The notes: generated by a model not told the origin, from the sequence alone. A DNA stretch of 64,000 nt from Haematococcus lacustris (GCA_030144725.1 JASKMD010000006.1:12337630-12401629), one strand, 5' to 3'; counted from the first letter of the stretch, positions 42,501-54,469 are shown. Translations and numbers: made by a program.

Positions 42501-45500
42501 TTCCTGCTCTGGCTGCCGGTCATCGTTACCAGCCTGCCACCACCCATCCCTGACCCGCCCTCCTCTGCCATCACCTGCTCAGTCATAAGCATGGTGTTGC
42601 CAGATGGACCTGCTGCTGCACACTCGCCAGAGCAGTACACCAAACTGCCCAATGGTGTGCTGTTAGGGAGGCATGCAGCCTTATCTCAACAGCAGGCTGA
42701 GCGCATGGCTGCATTGGTTGCCGCCAATCCTGGTGCCTTTGCCCACTCTCTCCGTGACCTCACAGGCTACAAGGGTCCGCGGGGCGCCTTCCGCATTTCC
42801 CTCTCCACCTCAGACCCAGTCGTCAGCAAGCCCCGACGCTACTCAGAGCTGGAGTTGCAGACCACTGACGCCAAGGTGGCGGAGATGTTGGAGGCCGGCA
42901 TCATCCGGCCGGTCACGGAGCCGTGCGACTATGCCAGTGCACCTGTGTTGCCCATGAAGAAGGATGCGGCGGGTCAATGGACGGACAAGCGGTTTTGCGT
43001 CGACTACCGTCGTCTCAACGAGGTCACCCTGCCCGACCGGACATTGGCATGTTTGCGCACCCAGAGAAGAGCATCTTGGCCACTGACTGCGTGGAGTACC
43101 TGGGCCATGATGTCTCCGCGCACGGCCTCACGCCCACCGAGGCTAAGTGCAGGGCTCTGCGTGACATGCCCCCTCCCTCTGATGTGTCCAGCCTTCGCAG
43201 TGTCCTGGGTGTGTTCAACTACTACCGCTGCTACATCCCTGACTTCAGCATCATTGCTGGGCCAATCACCTCCCTCACACGCAAAGGGGTAGCTTGGGCC
43301 TGGGGCAGTGAGCAGCAGGCAGCCTTTACAACACTCAAGGACAGGATTTGCACCCCTGGCCTTGTGCTGCGCCGCTTTGACCCTACCCGTCCTATCCTGC
43401 TGCACACTGACTGGTCCAGGGAGGGTTGTGCTGGTATCCTGGGGCAGGTGGATGCTGATGGGCATGAGTACATGGTGGCTTGCTGTAGCCGCAGCTGCAA
43501 CGTGCATGAGCGCAACTATGCCAGCTACACGGGAGAGATGCTGGCTGTCGTGTGGGCAGTCAAAACCATGCGTTTCTACCTCCATGGTCGCCACTTCACC
43601 ATTGTCACTGACCACCAACCCCTGTCATGGCTCATGTCTGGTCAGCAACACACTGGTCAGGTGGCGCGCTGGGCAATGCAGCTGCAGGAGTATGACTTCA
43701 CTGTCAAGCACCGCCCGGCAGTGACACACCAGAACGCGGACGCTCTCTCCCGCTCGCCCCGCTCCACCAGTGTCGACAACACTGGTGCCTGCCTGGATCC
43801 AGTTCTCTCTTGCCCTGCACCCGGCACCGCCTTGCTCAATGGAGCACCAGTGCGAGGCACCTCTACCTTACCACCCCCTACTCACCCCGCTGCCCTGGCC
43901 GTGGTCACGCATGATGATCTCATCCTTGGCAACCAGGGAAGTGCCGCTGATGCCTACCACCATGAGCCTCTCACCCCCACCTCCTGGGTGCAGTCTGCCA
44001 TAAGTGTTTTAGCGGGTCGTGCCATGGCTTGGGTCAGGGCTGCTGGACTGTCCTTGCTGGGGGCACCTACCTCTCCCACCCTGGAGGGCAGCGTTACCGG
44101 TCCGCCTGACATTCATGGAGTGTGCATGCCACTGACCATCAACACCAACAGCGTGGCCAGCACCTTTTTCCCGGCAGTGGCAGCAGAGGGAGTGGTGCTC
44201 TTAGAGCTCTTTGGGGGGTTAGGTGCTGGGCTGGAAATGCTATTGCGCAATGGGGTTCGGGTGCAGCGCTACATCTACTGCGACACATCACCAGCCTGCA
44301 GACAGCTCATGCGCCACCGCCTCTCTCACCTCTCTGCCACCTATCCTGGGCTGTTGCCACCCCATGCTCACGCCAATGCTCTCACTACTCTGCCCCAGGA
44401 TGTCTGCTCCATCACCTCCGCTGATCTGGTGCACGTGGTCAGCACCAGTGGTTAGTGGTCGCTGGATGGGAGTGCCAAGACCTATCTCCTGCTGGCAGCT
44501 TGGCTGGCCTGCATGGGCCCAGGTCCAGCACCTTCTTCCCCACCATGCGGCTTGTGGGCTGCTTGCAACAGCTTCAACCAGCGCTGCGCCCTGGGCACCG
44601 CTCGTGAACCCAACATCCAAGAGAGGGAGCTGGCGCTGGGTTATGTTGTTGGCACCACGGCCGCACCGGGGCTTACTACAGCTGACCGCCACCAGATCAC
44701 TGGGCGCTGCATGGACGCCACGGCTGCAGAGAGTTTGTATGCGGTGGCGGCTGCCCTGCACCATGCCAGCTTGCTGCACGCCCATGCTCACAGCTGCCTA
44801 TCCTCCTCATCCCTCTCGCATGCGCTGGTTGTTGCTGTTGGGGGGGATGCACAGCTGTTGCCCAGCTCTCACACCAGCACCACCCAGCACTGCTCACCAT
44901 CTACAACACCTGATCCAGCTTTGCCCACAGCCACAGCTGCGCAGCCAGCAGTTACTCTTGCTCACCTTGCTGATGTTGCCGACACCGAACGTGACATACA
45001 CGATGACACATCCACAATGCAGCTGCTTCAGCACCACACCTTGCCTACTGGGTTGTCGCATGCTGAGCAGCGTCGGGCACAGCGTCGCGCTCAGGCTTAT
45101 GTCTGGGACAGCCACAAGTTGCTTAGGCGCATGGCAGACGGCAGCACTCGCATTGTTCCTGCCCCTGCTGAGCGCCCACACTTGGTGTCCACCATGCACA
45201 ACAACACTGGGCACTTTGGTGGCAGGCGCACGGCAGCTCTGTTGCAACACACCTACTGGTGGCGCGGGTTGGCAGCTGATGCTCAGGCTGTTGTGGCACG
45301 ATGCACCGTTTGTGATAGGGTCAAAGCTGCATTCAATGCCAAATCCCCTGAGCTGCACAGCCTGCCCATTCGTGCCCTCTTCTACCGCTGGGGTGTAGAC
45401 CTATGTGGTCCTTTCATCCCCAGCCGCTCTGGCCACAAGTACATCATGGTCTGCATTGAGCATCTGTCTAAATGGGTCGAGATCATCCCCATCCCCAATA

Positions 45501-47392
45501 AGGAAGCAGTCACCACAGCCTCAGCATTTGCGCATCACGTGCTGGGACGCTATGGTGCTTGTGCTGAAGTGGTCACTGACGGTGGCACAGAGTTCCAGGG
45601 GGCCTTTGCTGAGCTGCTGCAGCGCGCCCTGATTGATCACCGCACCACCTCTGCTAACCACCCTCAGAGCAATGGGCTGTCTGAGCGATGTGTGCAGACT
45701 GTCAAGGCATGCCTGCGCAAGCACTGCACCAGCAACCGTGTCACTGACCAGTGGGATGATGCCCTGCCTATGATTGCTTTGGGGTACAGGTGCTCTACCC
45801 AGGAGAGCACCCGCATGACACCCTACGAGCTGTTGTTTGCGCGCAAGCCTGTGGTACCCCCAGCTATAGCTGAGCGGGTGGGCCAGCCCATCAACTTTGA
45901 CGACCCAGAGCTGGCTGCAGAGCTGGTGATGCAACGTGCAGCCGCTGTCACCGACAACATGGTCATCGCCATGGGCAACCAGGCTGTAGCTCAGCACCGG
46001 GACCAGCTGAGGTATGCCATGACTCGCTCCGGCAGCTATCAGCCAGCAGCCCGCTCCTTCAAACCAGGTGACTTTGTCTATCTCCGCCTTGCTGCCAAGC
46101 ACAACATGCTGCAGCTAGAGGCACGCCCAGAGATCTATCGGGTGGTGGTAGTCAAGGACAGCGGGGTGGCAGTGCTCACGGGCAAGTGTGGCACCCAGTT
46201 CAATGAGCACATCTCCAACCTATCTCCTTGCCACCTGCTTGACCTGGATGGCACCATTGATGTCGGTCTGGCACGCCCTCACATTGATCACCCGTGCGAA
46301 GTGTGCCGCTTCACGGGTGATGAGGCAGTCATGCTGCTGTGCGATGGCTGCGGCACTGGCTGGCACACCTACTGTCTCACACCTGCTCTCGATGCGGTGC
46401 CCGAGGGTGACTGGCTGTGCCCGCGTTGCGTGGGGGCTGGAGTGACCTTGGGGGAGGTTAGGGACAGGCAATTGCTCGCTGCGCCAGCACCTCTACCGCT
46501 GCAGGATCCTTTTCTCTCCAAAGCTGTGCTCAGCAAGATCAAGGCTGCCCGGGAGCTGCATGGGCGTGTGGTGCATTGCCCAGCCAACAAGGCAGCGCCC
46601 GAGCGCTGGGGCGTCGTCACCTATAAGGGCGATGAGTGCAGGCCTAAGTACTTTCGCATCACATTCCAGGATGGCAGCACCATTGACGACCTGCAGCATG
46701 CTGTCCTGTTGCGCAAGGGTTGGCTGATGCCCCAGGGCTCAGAGCTGCCTAGGCACCTAGCAGCAAGCACTGTCACAGCCGCCACTCTGCCAGACCACTG
46801 GCTGCTCAGCAGCACTGCCGGCGTGCTCGCTGCGCTTCATTGCCTCTTGCCTGGATCCTGGCACCCTAGTGTTGCAGCTGCCATTGCTCAGGGCTATCAG
46901 CTCATGCAACCCACCAGCATCACACCTCAAGAGCTGCGTGTGGCTAGCACAGTGATCAACCTGGGCCTCATGCACAGCCTGCTGGATCCATGCACCACCA
47001 CACCCATCATCATATCGGGGCTTGAATTGCAGCCATTGTCAGCACAACCGCACCTCTCTCTCTCCCCTACTGCCTACCGTGCACAGTTGCAGCGACAGCC
47101 CATTGACGCCATCATCAGCTGCCCTGATCCTACCATCTTGGATCTGCTGCTACCGCTGGCCGTCATCTATGCTCATTCCCTAGTGTGCATGTTGGTGCCC
47201 CATGCCTACCTCTCAGATGCACCACCTGCACGTTTCCGCTGGCTCCAGCAGCTCAAGGCAGCGGAGCGTCTACTCTACGTCACATGTCCAAGCCTGGGGT
47301 CAAGGTTGGGATGGATCATGGTGTTCTCATCAAGCGCTCAGCGGCAGCAGCTGCTCAAGTGGCCAGTGATGGGCGCTTATCTGCAGCTCTAG
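39522..47392 (+). pseudogene. Ty3/gypsy-type retroelement polyprotein with methyltransferase and PHD domains
   Basis: Frame 1 (39522 to about 43040; first ATG 39765) has a gag region, two zinc knuckles (CPLHPNSGHALAEC at 40691; CSYCHKRYHPPDHC at about 40925) and a protease with DGGS (Asp 41568) and LLLGANFL. It ends at the RT start, YRRLNEVTLPD. A ~0.4 kb deletion near 43036 then removes the RT catalytic centre and shifts frame. Frame 2 (to 47392) resumes with YLGHDVSAHGLTP, RNase H (HTDWSREGCAGIL), C5-methyltransferase-like motifs (LLELFGGLGAGLEMLL at 44196; RELALGY…GTT and GRCMDA near 44630-44715) split by TAG 44453-44455, and an H2C2 integrase with Asp 45398, Asp 45578, Glu 45683. A C4HC3 PHD finger (46295-46425) follows. 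The last block has CPDP and VPHAYLSDAPPARFRWL, possibly a degenerate N6-methyltransferase. No LTRs are found. Confidence 0.85.
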
Positions 47393-48847
47393 TGCTTCAA
47401 TGGGTTGGTGATGGGTAGGGTTGCGGGAGGGTTTGGTAGGTCAGGGTCACATGCATATCACACTTGCCACACTGTTGTCCTATCACCCTTTGCTGTCCTA
47501 TCACATTGCTAATATGGCTGGTCGGTATCATGCGCCACATCTTATCTCACTCAGTACACACTTGCTATCGCACAGCTATCACAGTTGTCACCTCACCTAA
47601 GTCTCCCTTTGCATCAGCTACATCTGGCTCATTTGAGACCATACACGCTGATCTCATCCATCATGTCACTCTATTAGTGTTGCATCTGCATTGCTTGTTC
47701 AGTGTCTTGCCAGTTATCAACATCACTCATGCTTAGCTCATGGTTCACGACAGCATTTTCACTACAGCAGTTTCAGCCTACTTATGACATGTTCTACATG
47801 TTAGCATGGTTATGGACAACTAGGGTAGGAAACCTTTATTACGGCCGACCCGCTGCCGCGCGTAGGATGCATCAGGCACGACGCTGGCGGGTGAGCACCA
47901 TGTCATGGTGATGGCCAGTGGCTCACGTAGAATGAGCCATAGGATCCATGTAGGGTTTTCGCGGTTTTACCGCATGGGTCCGGCCTGGAGGCATGCATGC
48001 CACAGGTTATAGAACCTTGGCCGCCGCCAAGTGAGATAATTGTGTCTTGGGGGGGGGGGGGGGGGGGGGGGTAGTCAGGAGTTAACGTCTTGAGATTTGT
48101 TGCATCACAACCATAAATCACATCATCACCACAATCAACGTACTCATCACTTCATCAGTTTAGCTGCCTCGTCTGCTTGCCATCTGCTGCATGTAGCGAC
48201 ATATATGTCTTGCACATGTCAGCATCTGGGGGGGGGATGTTTCATCCTCCGCAGCGCACTCTTGTGTCATGAACTATGCTATCACGTGTCACCCCCAACC
48301 AGTACTGGCTGGCCCCCAACCAGTACTGGCTGGCCCCCAACCAGTACTGGCTGGCCCCCAACCAGTACTGGCTGGCCCCCAACCAGTACTGGCTGGCCCC
48401 CAACCAGTACTGGCTGGCCCCCAACCAGTACTGGCTGGCCCCCAACCAGTACTGGCTGGCCCCCAACCAGTACTGGCTGGCCCCCAACCAGTACTGGCTG
48501 GCCCCCAACCAGTACTGGCTGGCCCCCAACCAGTACTGGCTGACCGCATGAGCTTGGGGCAGGGGGCAGCAGCGGCAGCAGCAGCAGGGGGCAGGGGGGC
48601 AGCAGCGGCAGCAGCAGCATGGGGGAAGGGGGGCAGCAGCAGCAGCAGCAGGGGGGCAGGGTGCCAGCAGCAGCAGCAGCAGGTGGGCAGGGGGGCAGCA
48701 GCGGCAGCAGCAGCAGGGGGGCAGGGGGGCAGCAGCAGCAGCAGCAGCAGCCGGGGGGCAAGGTGGTAGGGGGGCGGCAGCAGCAGCAGCAGCAGGGGGC
48801 AGGGGGGCAGGGGGGCAGCATCAGCAGCAGCAGCAGGGGGGAAGGGG

Positions 48848-48880
<33 letters not shown>

Positions 48881-50205
48881 GGGCAGGGGGGCAGCAGCGG
48901 CAGCAGCAGCAGGGGGCAGGGGGGCAGCAGCGGCAGCAGCAGCAGGGGGGAAGGGGGGCAGCAGCAGCAGCAGCAGGGGGGCAGGGTGCCAGCAGCAGCA
49001 GCAGCAGCAGGTGGGCAGGGGGGCAGCAGCGGCAGCAGCAGCAGGGGGGCAGGGGGGCAGCAGCAGCAGGGGGGAAGGGGGGCAGCAGCAACGAGAGGGA
49101 TGGGGTAGCTGTGTGACCCCCTCAAGTGCTGAAGGGCTGGGTAAAGGGCTGAAGGAAGGGGCTTGCTCGGAAACGGTTACCAAGCTGGAGATTATTACAC
49201 GTTGGGCTAGAGCCGTTGGATGTACTTACACGTGATACTGAGCTGCAGATGTTGCAAGGTATACTGAGTACATATCACCATGAGGACAACACTCTATAGC
49301 CACATGCACATGCTATGACCCACTCCTGGTTATCACAATGTTACATAGCACACAGCGCCACACAACCATCAAGCTATGTAGCGTCAACTAACACCCTCCA
49401 CAATCTCATGTGCTGGTTGTCCTAAGTCAATGTCCTCTTATAAATAGGGACCAACGACCTTGATGTAATGAAGGTACTCGTCCATGCTCCAGCCCCTGCA
49501 AAGTGACACAGAGTCATCTTACATGCAATGCTCTACTGTACTCAATGACTACAATGCATGACACACATTACTGGCTGGCATAACACACAGCAATGGCTGG
49601 CAACCAACACTGGCTGGCAACCAGCACTGGCTGGCAACCAACACTGACTAACAACCAGGCTGACTAGTACTGGCTGGCTGGCTGTGACCAGTACTGGCTG
49701 GCTGACCAGTACTGGCTGGCTGGCTGTGACCAGTACTGGCTGGCTGTGACCAGTACTCGCTGGCTGGCTGTGACCAGTACTAGCTGGCTGTGACCAGTAC
49801 TGGCTGGCTGTGACCAGTACTGGCTGGCTGTGACCAGTACTGGCTGGCTGGCTGTGACCAGTACTGGCTGGCTGACCAGTACTGGCTGGCTGACCAGTAC
49901 TGGCTGGCTGACCAGTACTGGCTGGCTGGCTGTGACCAGTACTGGCTGGGTCAGTAACAGCACGGGGGCAGGGGGGCTGCAGCAGCAGACAGTAGGCAGC
50001 AAATAGTGGGCGCAACCAGCGCTGGTGCCCCCCCATTCAGCAGCAGGGTTACAGCAGCAGCAGCAGCAGCAGCCGGGGGGCAAGGTGGTAGGGGGGCAGC
50101 AGCAGCAGCAGCAGCAGTAGGGGGGCAGCAACAGCAGTAGGGGGGCAGCAACAGCAGTAAGGGGGCAGCAGCAGCAGCAGGGGGGCAGCAGCAGCAGTGG
50201 GGGGG

Positions 50206-50236
<31 letters not shown>

Positions 50237-51367
50237 TAGGGGGTCAGGGGGGCTGCATCAGCAGGGGGTCAGGGGGGCTGCAGCAGCAGGGGGTCAGGGG
50301 GGCTGCAGCAGCAGCAGCAGCAGGGGCGCAGCAGCAGCAGCTGGGGGCGGGGGGGCAGCAGCAGCAGCTGGGGGGCAGGGGGGCAGCATCAGCAGCAGGG
50401 GGGCAGGGGGGCAGCAGTAGGAGCAGCAGCAGGGGCGGGTTGGTGTGGGCAGGGTTGGTTGGGGTGGAGTGGCACTCACCTAGCAATGCGGGCAGAGGGG
50501 CCACGGTACACGTTTCATGCTCTCACTGAAAGCAGGCAAGAGCTAGGTTTGGATCAGCAAGCACATTAGCAGCAGCAAGAGCACGCTATTGAGTGGCGCC
50601 GGCAGCAGAGTGGAGAGACCTACTGCCTGCATGCTGCTCATTACTTGCCTCTCGCCTTTCGCACTTGCTGCCTGGTTGGGGAGGGTTGCTGCTCCTTGCC
50701 ACCCCTCATGTGAGAGGGGGCAGTGCAGCGTGGGAGGAGGGTGGGAGGGAGCGAGGGTTGCAATGGGGAGGGTAGGGGGTGGGGAGGGGAGCAGTGGTGG
50801 GGTACACAGCTGTATCTCCAGGTGAGTGTGATGGTGTAGTTGGAGGTGGTGGTCGGGGGGCTGGGCTAGGCGGGGACGGGGGTAGGGACAAGGGAGGGCA
50901 ATAGTGTTGATGATCTGTATACGGGGGATAGAGAAGGGGAGGGGCAGGGAGCAAGGAGCGAAAGGGGGAGCTTGTGTGTGGGCGGGGGGAGGAGCGGGAG
51001 CGGGGGCGGGGGCGGGGGCGGGGATGGGGGAAGCGTGTCGATGAACTGGGAGGGGGTGGTTGTGTAAGGGAAAGGAAGGCTGGGCGGGGGTAGGGGCAGG
51101 GGAGGGAGCGGGGGCGGGGGTAGGGGGGGGACGGGGTCGGGGGCAGGGGCGGGGGAGGGGGGAATGTGTTGATGGATTGTGTATCGGGGAAAGGGAAGGG
51201 GAAGGGAGTTGCCCATCAGACCTGCAGCCAGGGGGCATGCACGTGAGGTAGGAATATCAGGTTGGGCGCTGCGTGTTGGCCACTTACCGGTAGCCACCAG
51301 CAACCAGGGAGCGAAAGGGTAGGGAAGAAGGGGGAAGAGGGAGCTTGTGTGTGGAGGGGGGTGGGAA
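46365..51367 (+). repeat. Right arm of the ~5 kb inverted repeat
   Basis: Reverse complement of 20388-25628. It begins inside the PHD-finger coding region and ends at the CACTCG terminus. Arm contents mirror each other: retroelement tail, 23-base G run, 21-bp CCAGTACTGG array, GCA microsatellite, unique 49100-49570, second array, microsatellite, G-rich cassettes. Confidence 0.93.
48288..50430 (+). repeat. CCAGTACTGG arrays and GCA microsatellites of the right arm
   Basis: 48298-48543 holds 12 decamers at an exact 21-bp period. 48550-49095 is (GCA)n/GGGGGG. 49665-49945 holds about 15 decamers with CTGGCTG spacers, one mutated to CCAGTACTCG and one to CCAGTACTAG. 49960-50430 is (GCA)n/GGGGGG. 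49100-49570 contains the - strand copy of the candidate small exon. Confidence 0.95.
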
Positions 51368-53500
51368 CACTCGTGCAAATTAAGGCCTGGCTGGCTTGAA
51401 AAACCTGGGAGTTGAGGTCTAAGACTTGGTATGTGGGTTGCTGTGACCTAGAGGATGACAGGACTCTCTTGGGCCAAAGTGTAATTCTCACTCGGTGTCG
51501 AGCTGCTGGGCCAGGTATGGGGCTGAGACCCTGATTTTGGCTAAGGGAGTTGGCACCGTGTGACCAAAGTGACTTTTCATGAAATGTGAGTATGAGCGAT
51601 TGTAAAGGGTGGTTACAGCTGCCCAACCTAGTAGGTAGCATGCAAAAAGTCCAAGCCAGTGATGAGCTACGGCCCGTGTCCTAGGACCCTGTACCGGGTC
51701 CTAGCGTCACCATGGTCGTAGGACCCGGTGCAGGGTCCTGTGTACCTGATGAGTGTAAATGTTTTAATCATTCCTTGCATTTCTATGTGATAGAACCCTG
51801 CTAGGATTCCTTCATAGCTTGTGTTGGTTCTGTTGACCCCGTTTGGATGCTTTTGTCTATGTGTGCCAGGACCCTGTACAGGGTCCTACGATGAGTGCCT
51901 TCCCACACAGGGTCCTGGCACCACACCACAGGGTTCTGGCTCACAGGGTCCTGGCACCACACCACAGAGTCCTGGCACCACAGGGTCCTGGTACCTCACC
52001 ACAGGGTCCTGGCACCACACCACAGGGTCCTAGTTCCTCACCACAGGGTTCTGGCCCACAGGGTCCTGGCATCACACCACAGGGTCCTGGCACCACACCA
52101 CAGGGTCTTGGCCTACAGGGTCCTGGCACCTCACCACAGGGTCCGGGCCTACAGGGTCCTGGTACCACACCACAGGGTCCTGGCACCGCAGGGTCCTGGC
52201 ACCACACCACAGGGTCCTGCCCCACAGGGTCCTGTCACCATACCACAGGGTCCTGGCACCACACCACAGGGTCCTGGCACCTCACCACAGGGTCCTGGCA
52301 CCTCACCACAGGGTCCTGGCACCACAGGGTCCTGGCACCCTACCACAGGGTTCTGGCCCACAGGGTTCTGGCACCACACCACAGGGTCCTGGCACCACAC
52401 CATAGGGTCCTGGCACCTCACCACAGGGTTCTGGCCAACAGGGTCCTGGCACCACACCACAGGGTCCTGGCCCACAGGGTCCTGGCACCTCACCACAGGG
52501 TTCTGGCTTACAGGGTCCTGGCACCTCACAACAGGGTCCTGGCACCACACCACAGGGTCCTGGCCCACAGGGTCCTGGCACCTCACCACAGGGTTCTGGC
52601 TCACAGGGTCCTGGCACCTCACCACAGGGTTCTGGCACCACAGGGTCCTGGCACCACACCACAGGGTCCTGCCCCACAGGGTCCTGTCACCATACCACAG
52701 GGTCCTGGTACCTCACCACAGGGTCCTGGCACCACAAGGTCCTGTCACCTCACCACAGGGTTCTGGCCCACAGGGTCCTGACACCACACCACAGGGTCCT
52801 GGCACCACACCACAGGGTCCTGGCACCTCACCACAGGGTCCTGGCACCTCACCACAGGGTCCTGGCACCACAGGGTCCTGGCACCCTACCACAGGGTTCT
52901 GGCCCACAGGGTTCTGGCACCACACCACAGGGTCCTGGCACCACACCATAGGGTCCTGGCACCTCACCACAGGGTTCTGGCCAACAGGGTCCATGGCACC
53001 ACACCACAGGGTCCTGGCCCACAGGGTCCTGGCACCTCACCACAGGGTTCTGGCTCACAGGGTCCTGGCACCTCACAACAGGGTCCTGGCACCACACCAC
53101 AGGGTCCTGGCCCACAGGGTCCTGGCACCTCACCACAGGGTTCTGGCTCACAGGGTCCTGGCACCTCACCACAGGGTTCTGGCACCACAGGGTCCTGGCA
53201 CCTCACCACAGGGTTCTGGCACCCACAGGGTCCTGGCACCACACCACAGGGTTCTGGCTCACAGGGTCCTGGCACCACACCACAGGGTTCTGGCCCACAG
53301 GGTCCTGGCACCACACCACAGGGTTCTGGCCCACAGGGTCCTGGCACCACACCACAGGGTCCCTGGCACCACACCACAGGGTCCATATATTGAAGTCACC
53401 ATCAGTGTCATTAATTCATTCAACCATGCGTGCAACAGCTGCAACCATGCTGCATTCACTGCTGCCGCTGCCCTATCACCCCAGCCTATCTCTATAACAC
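51368..53500 (+). mobile_element. Left end of a second CACTCG-ended element
   Basis: The sequence changes abruptly at CACTCGTGCAAATTAAGG, whose first six bases equal the ends of the giant element; the undisturbed target is visible at 20380-20400. About 320 bp inside, GTAC-centred palindromes appear (AGGACCCTGTACAGGGTCCT perfect at 51869-51888; imperfect relatives at 51682-51705 and 51718-51741), followed by a long satellite. No coding domain is seen and the right end is not in the window (N gap at 53501). The relation to CACTA elements is inferred from the terminus and architecture. Confidence 0.5.
51893..53392 (+). repeat. CACAGGGTCCTGG satellite with 21- and 15-bp units
   Basis: About 80 units share CACAGGGT(C/T)CTGG. 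Spacers CACCACAC or CACCTCAC give 21-bp units, and CC or CT give 15-bp units. All lengths are multiples of 3, so open frames of hundreds of codons appear on both strands and are not genes. Confidence 0.96.
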
Positions 53501-54000
53501 NNNNNNNNNNNNNNNNNNNNNNNNNNNNNNNNNNNNNNNNNNNNNNNNNNNNNNNNNNNNNNNNNNNNNNNNNNNNNNNNNNNNNNNNNNNNNNNNNNNN
53601 NNNNNNNNNNNNNNNNNNNNNNNNNNNNNNNNNNNNNNNNNNNNNNNNNNNNNNNNNNNNNNNNNNNNNNNNNNNNNNNNNNNNNNNNNNNNNNNNNNNN
53701 NNNNNNNNNNNNNNNNNNNNNNNNNNNNNNNNNNNNNNNNNNNNNNNNNNNNNNNNNNNNNNNNNNNNNNNNNNNNNNNNNNNNNNNNNNNNNNNNNNNN
53801 NNNNNNNNNNNNNNNNNNNNNNNNNNNNNNNNNNNNNNNNNNNNNNNNNNNNNNNNNNNNNNNNNNNNNNNNNNNNNNNNNNNNNNNNNNNNNNNNNNNN
53901 NNNNNNNNNNNNNNNNNNNNNNNNNNNNNNNNNNNNNNNNNNNNNNNNNNNNNNNNNNNNNNNNNNNNNNNNNNNNNNNNNNNNNNNNNNNNNNNNNNNN
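53501..54000. other. Scaffold gap, 500 N
   Basis: Exactly 500 N. The right end of the second CACTCG element would be expected in or beyond it. Confidence 1.
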
Positions 54001-54469
54001 ACCCCTGCCCCCACCCCTGCCCCCACCCTGCCTCCACCGACCTGCAGAGCCTGGAGGTCAGAGGCCAGGCTAGACAGCGAGCGGCCCCCCCCCTCCCCCT
54101 CCCCCTCCCCCTCCCCCTCCCCCTCCCCCCTCCCCCTCCCCCTCCCCCTCCCCCTCCCCCTCCCCCTCCGCCTGCACTGTGCAGCTGCCTGCCTCCAGGC
54201 TGAGCAGGACTGGGTGCCTCCAGCTGCTGCTGCTGCTGCTGCTGCAGGGCAGCTAGCTGGGAGTGCAGCTTGGCCAGCGCGGCATCAGACGCGTCACAGC
54301 GTGCAGTCAGGAGCGCCACCAGAGCAGCCAGGCTCTCAGACTGTGGTCTGCGGGCGGTGGCTGCGGGGGGTGTAGGGCGGGGAGAGGGTGGGGTGCTGGG
54401 GGCGCTTGAGGTAGGGAGAGGGGAGGAGGAGGGGGGAAGGCGGGAGGCCCTGGGGCTATTGCGCTCCAT
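54001..54469 (-). CDS. Unidentified N-terminal exon, Ser/Pro-rich with a coiled-coil segment
   Basis: On the - strand an ATG at 54469 opens MERNSPRASRLPPSSSPLPT, then a Pro-rich stretch, then LAALVALLTARCDASDAALA and LHSQLAALQQQQQQQ, a likely short coiled coil. It runs into poly-Gly coded by a CCCCCT microsatellite (54085-54167) and then the N gap. It resembles the start of an uncharacterised algal gene or transposon gag, but no domain is recognisable and no downstream exon can be seen. Confidence 0.35.

Larger units (their letters stand above)
38373..51367 (+). mobile_element. Left-hand part of the giant CACTA/EnSpm-like element
   Basis: It starts CACTCGCAGAAAAG directly after the TTA target. 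In order it holds an A/T-rich subterminal zone, a CCAGTACTGG array (38508-38905), a decayed Ty3/gypsy-type retroelement, further arrays and microsatellites, then C/G-rich cassettes. At 51367 it is interrupted by another CACTCG terminus. Adding the part present only in the other copy (14561-20387) gives a composite of about 18.8 kb. I recognise no CACTA transposase in it; cargo and satellite dominate. Confidence 0.68.

Noticed and set aside
51895..54375. 826-codon ORF running through the CACAGGGTCCTGG satellite and the N gap
   Set aside because: Open only because 15- and 21-bp units and N codons contain no stops; both strands are equally open.
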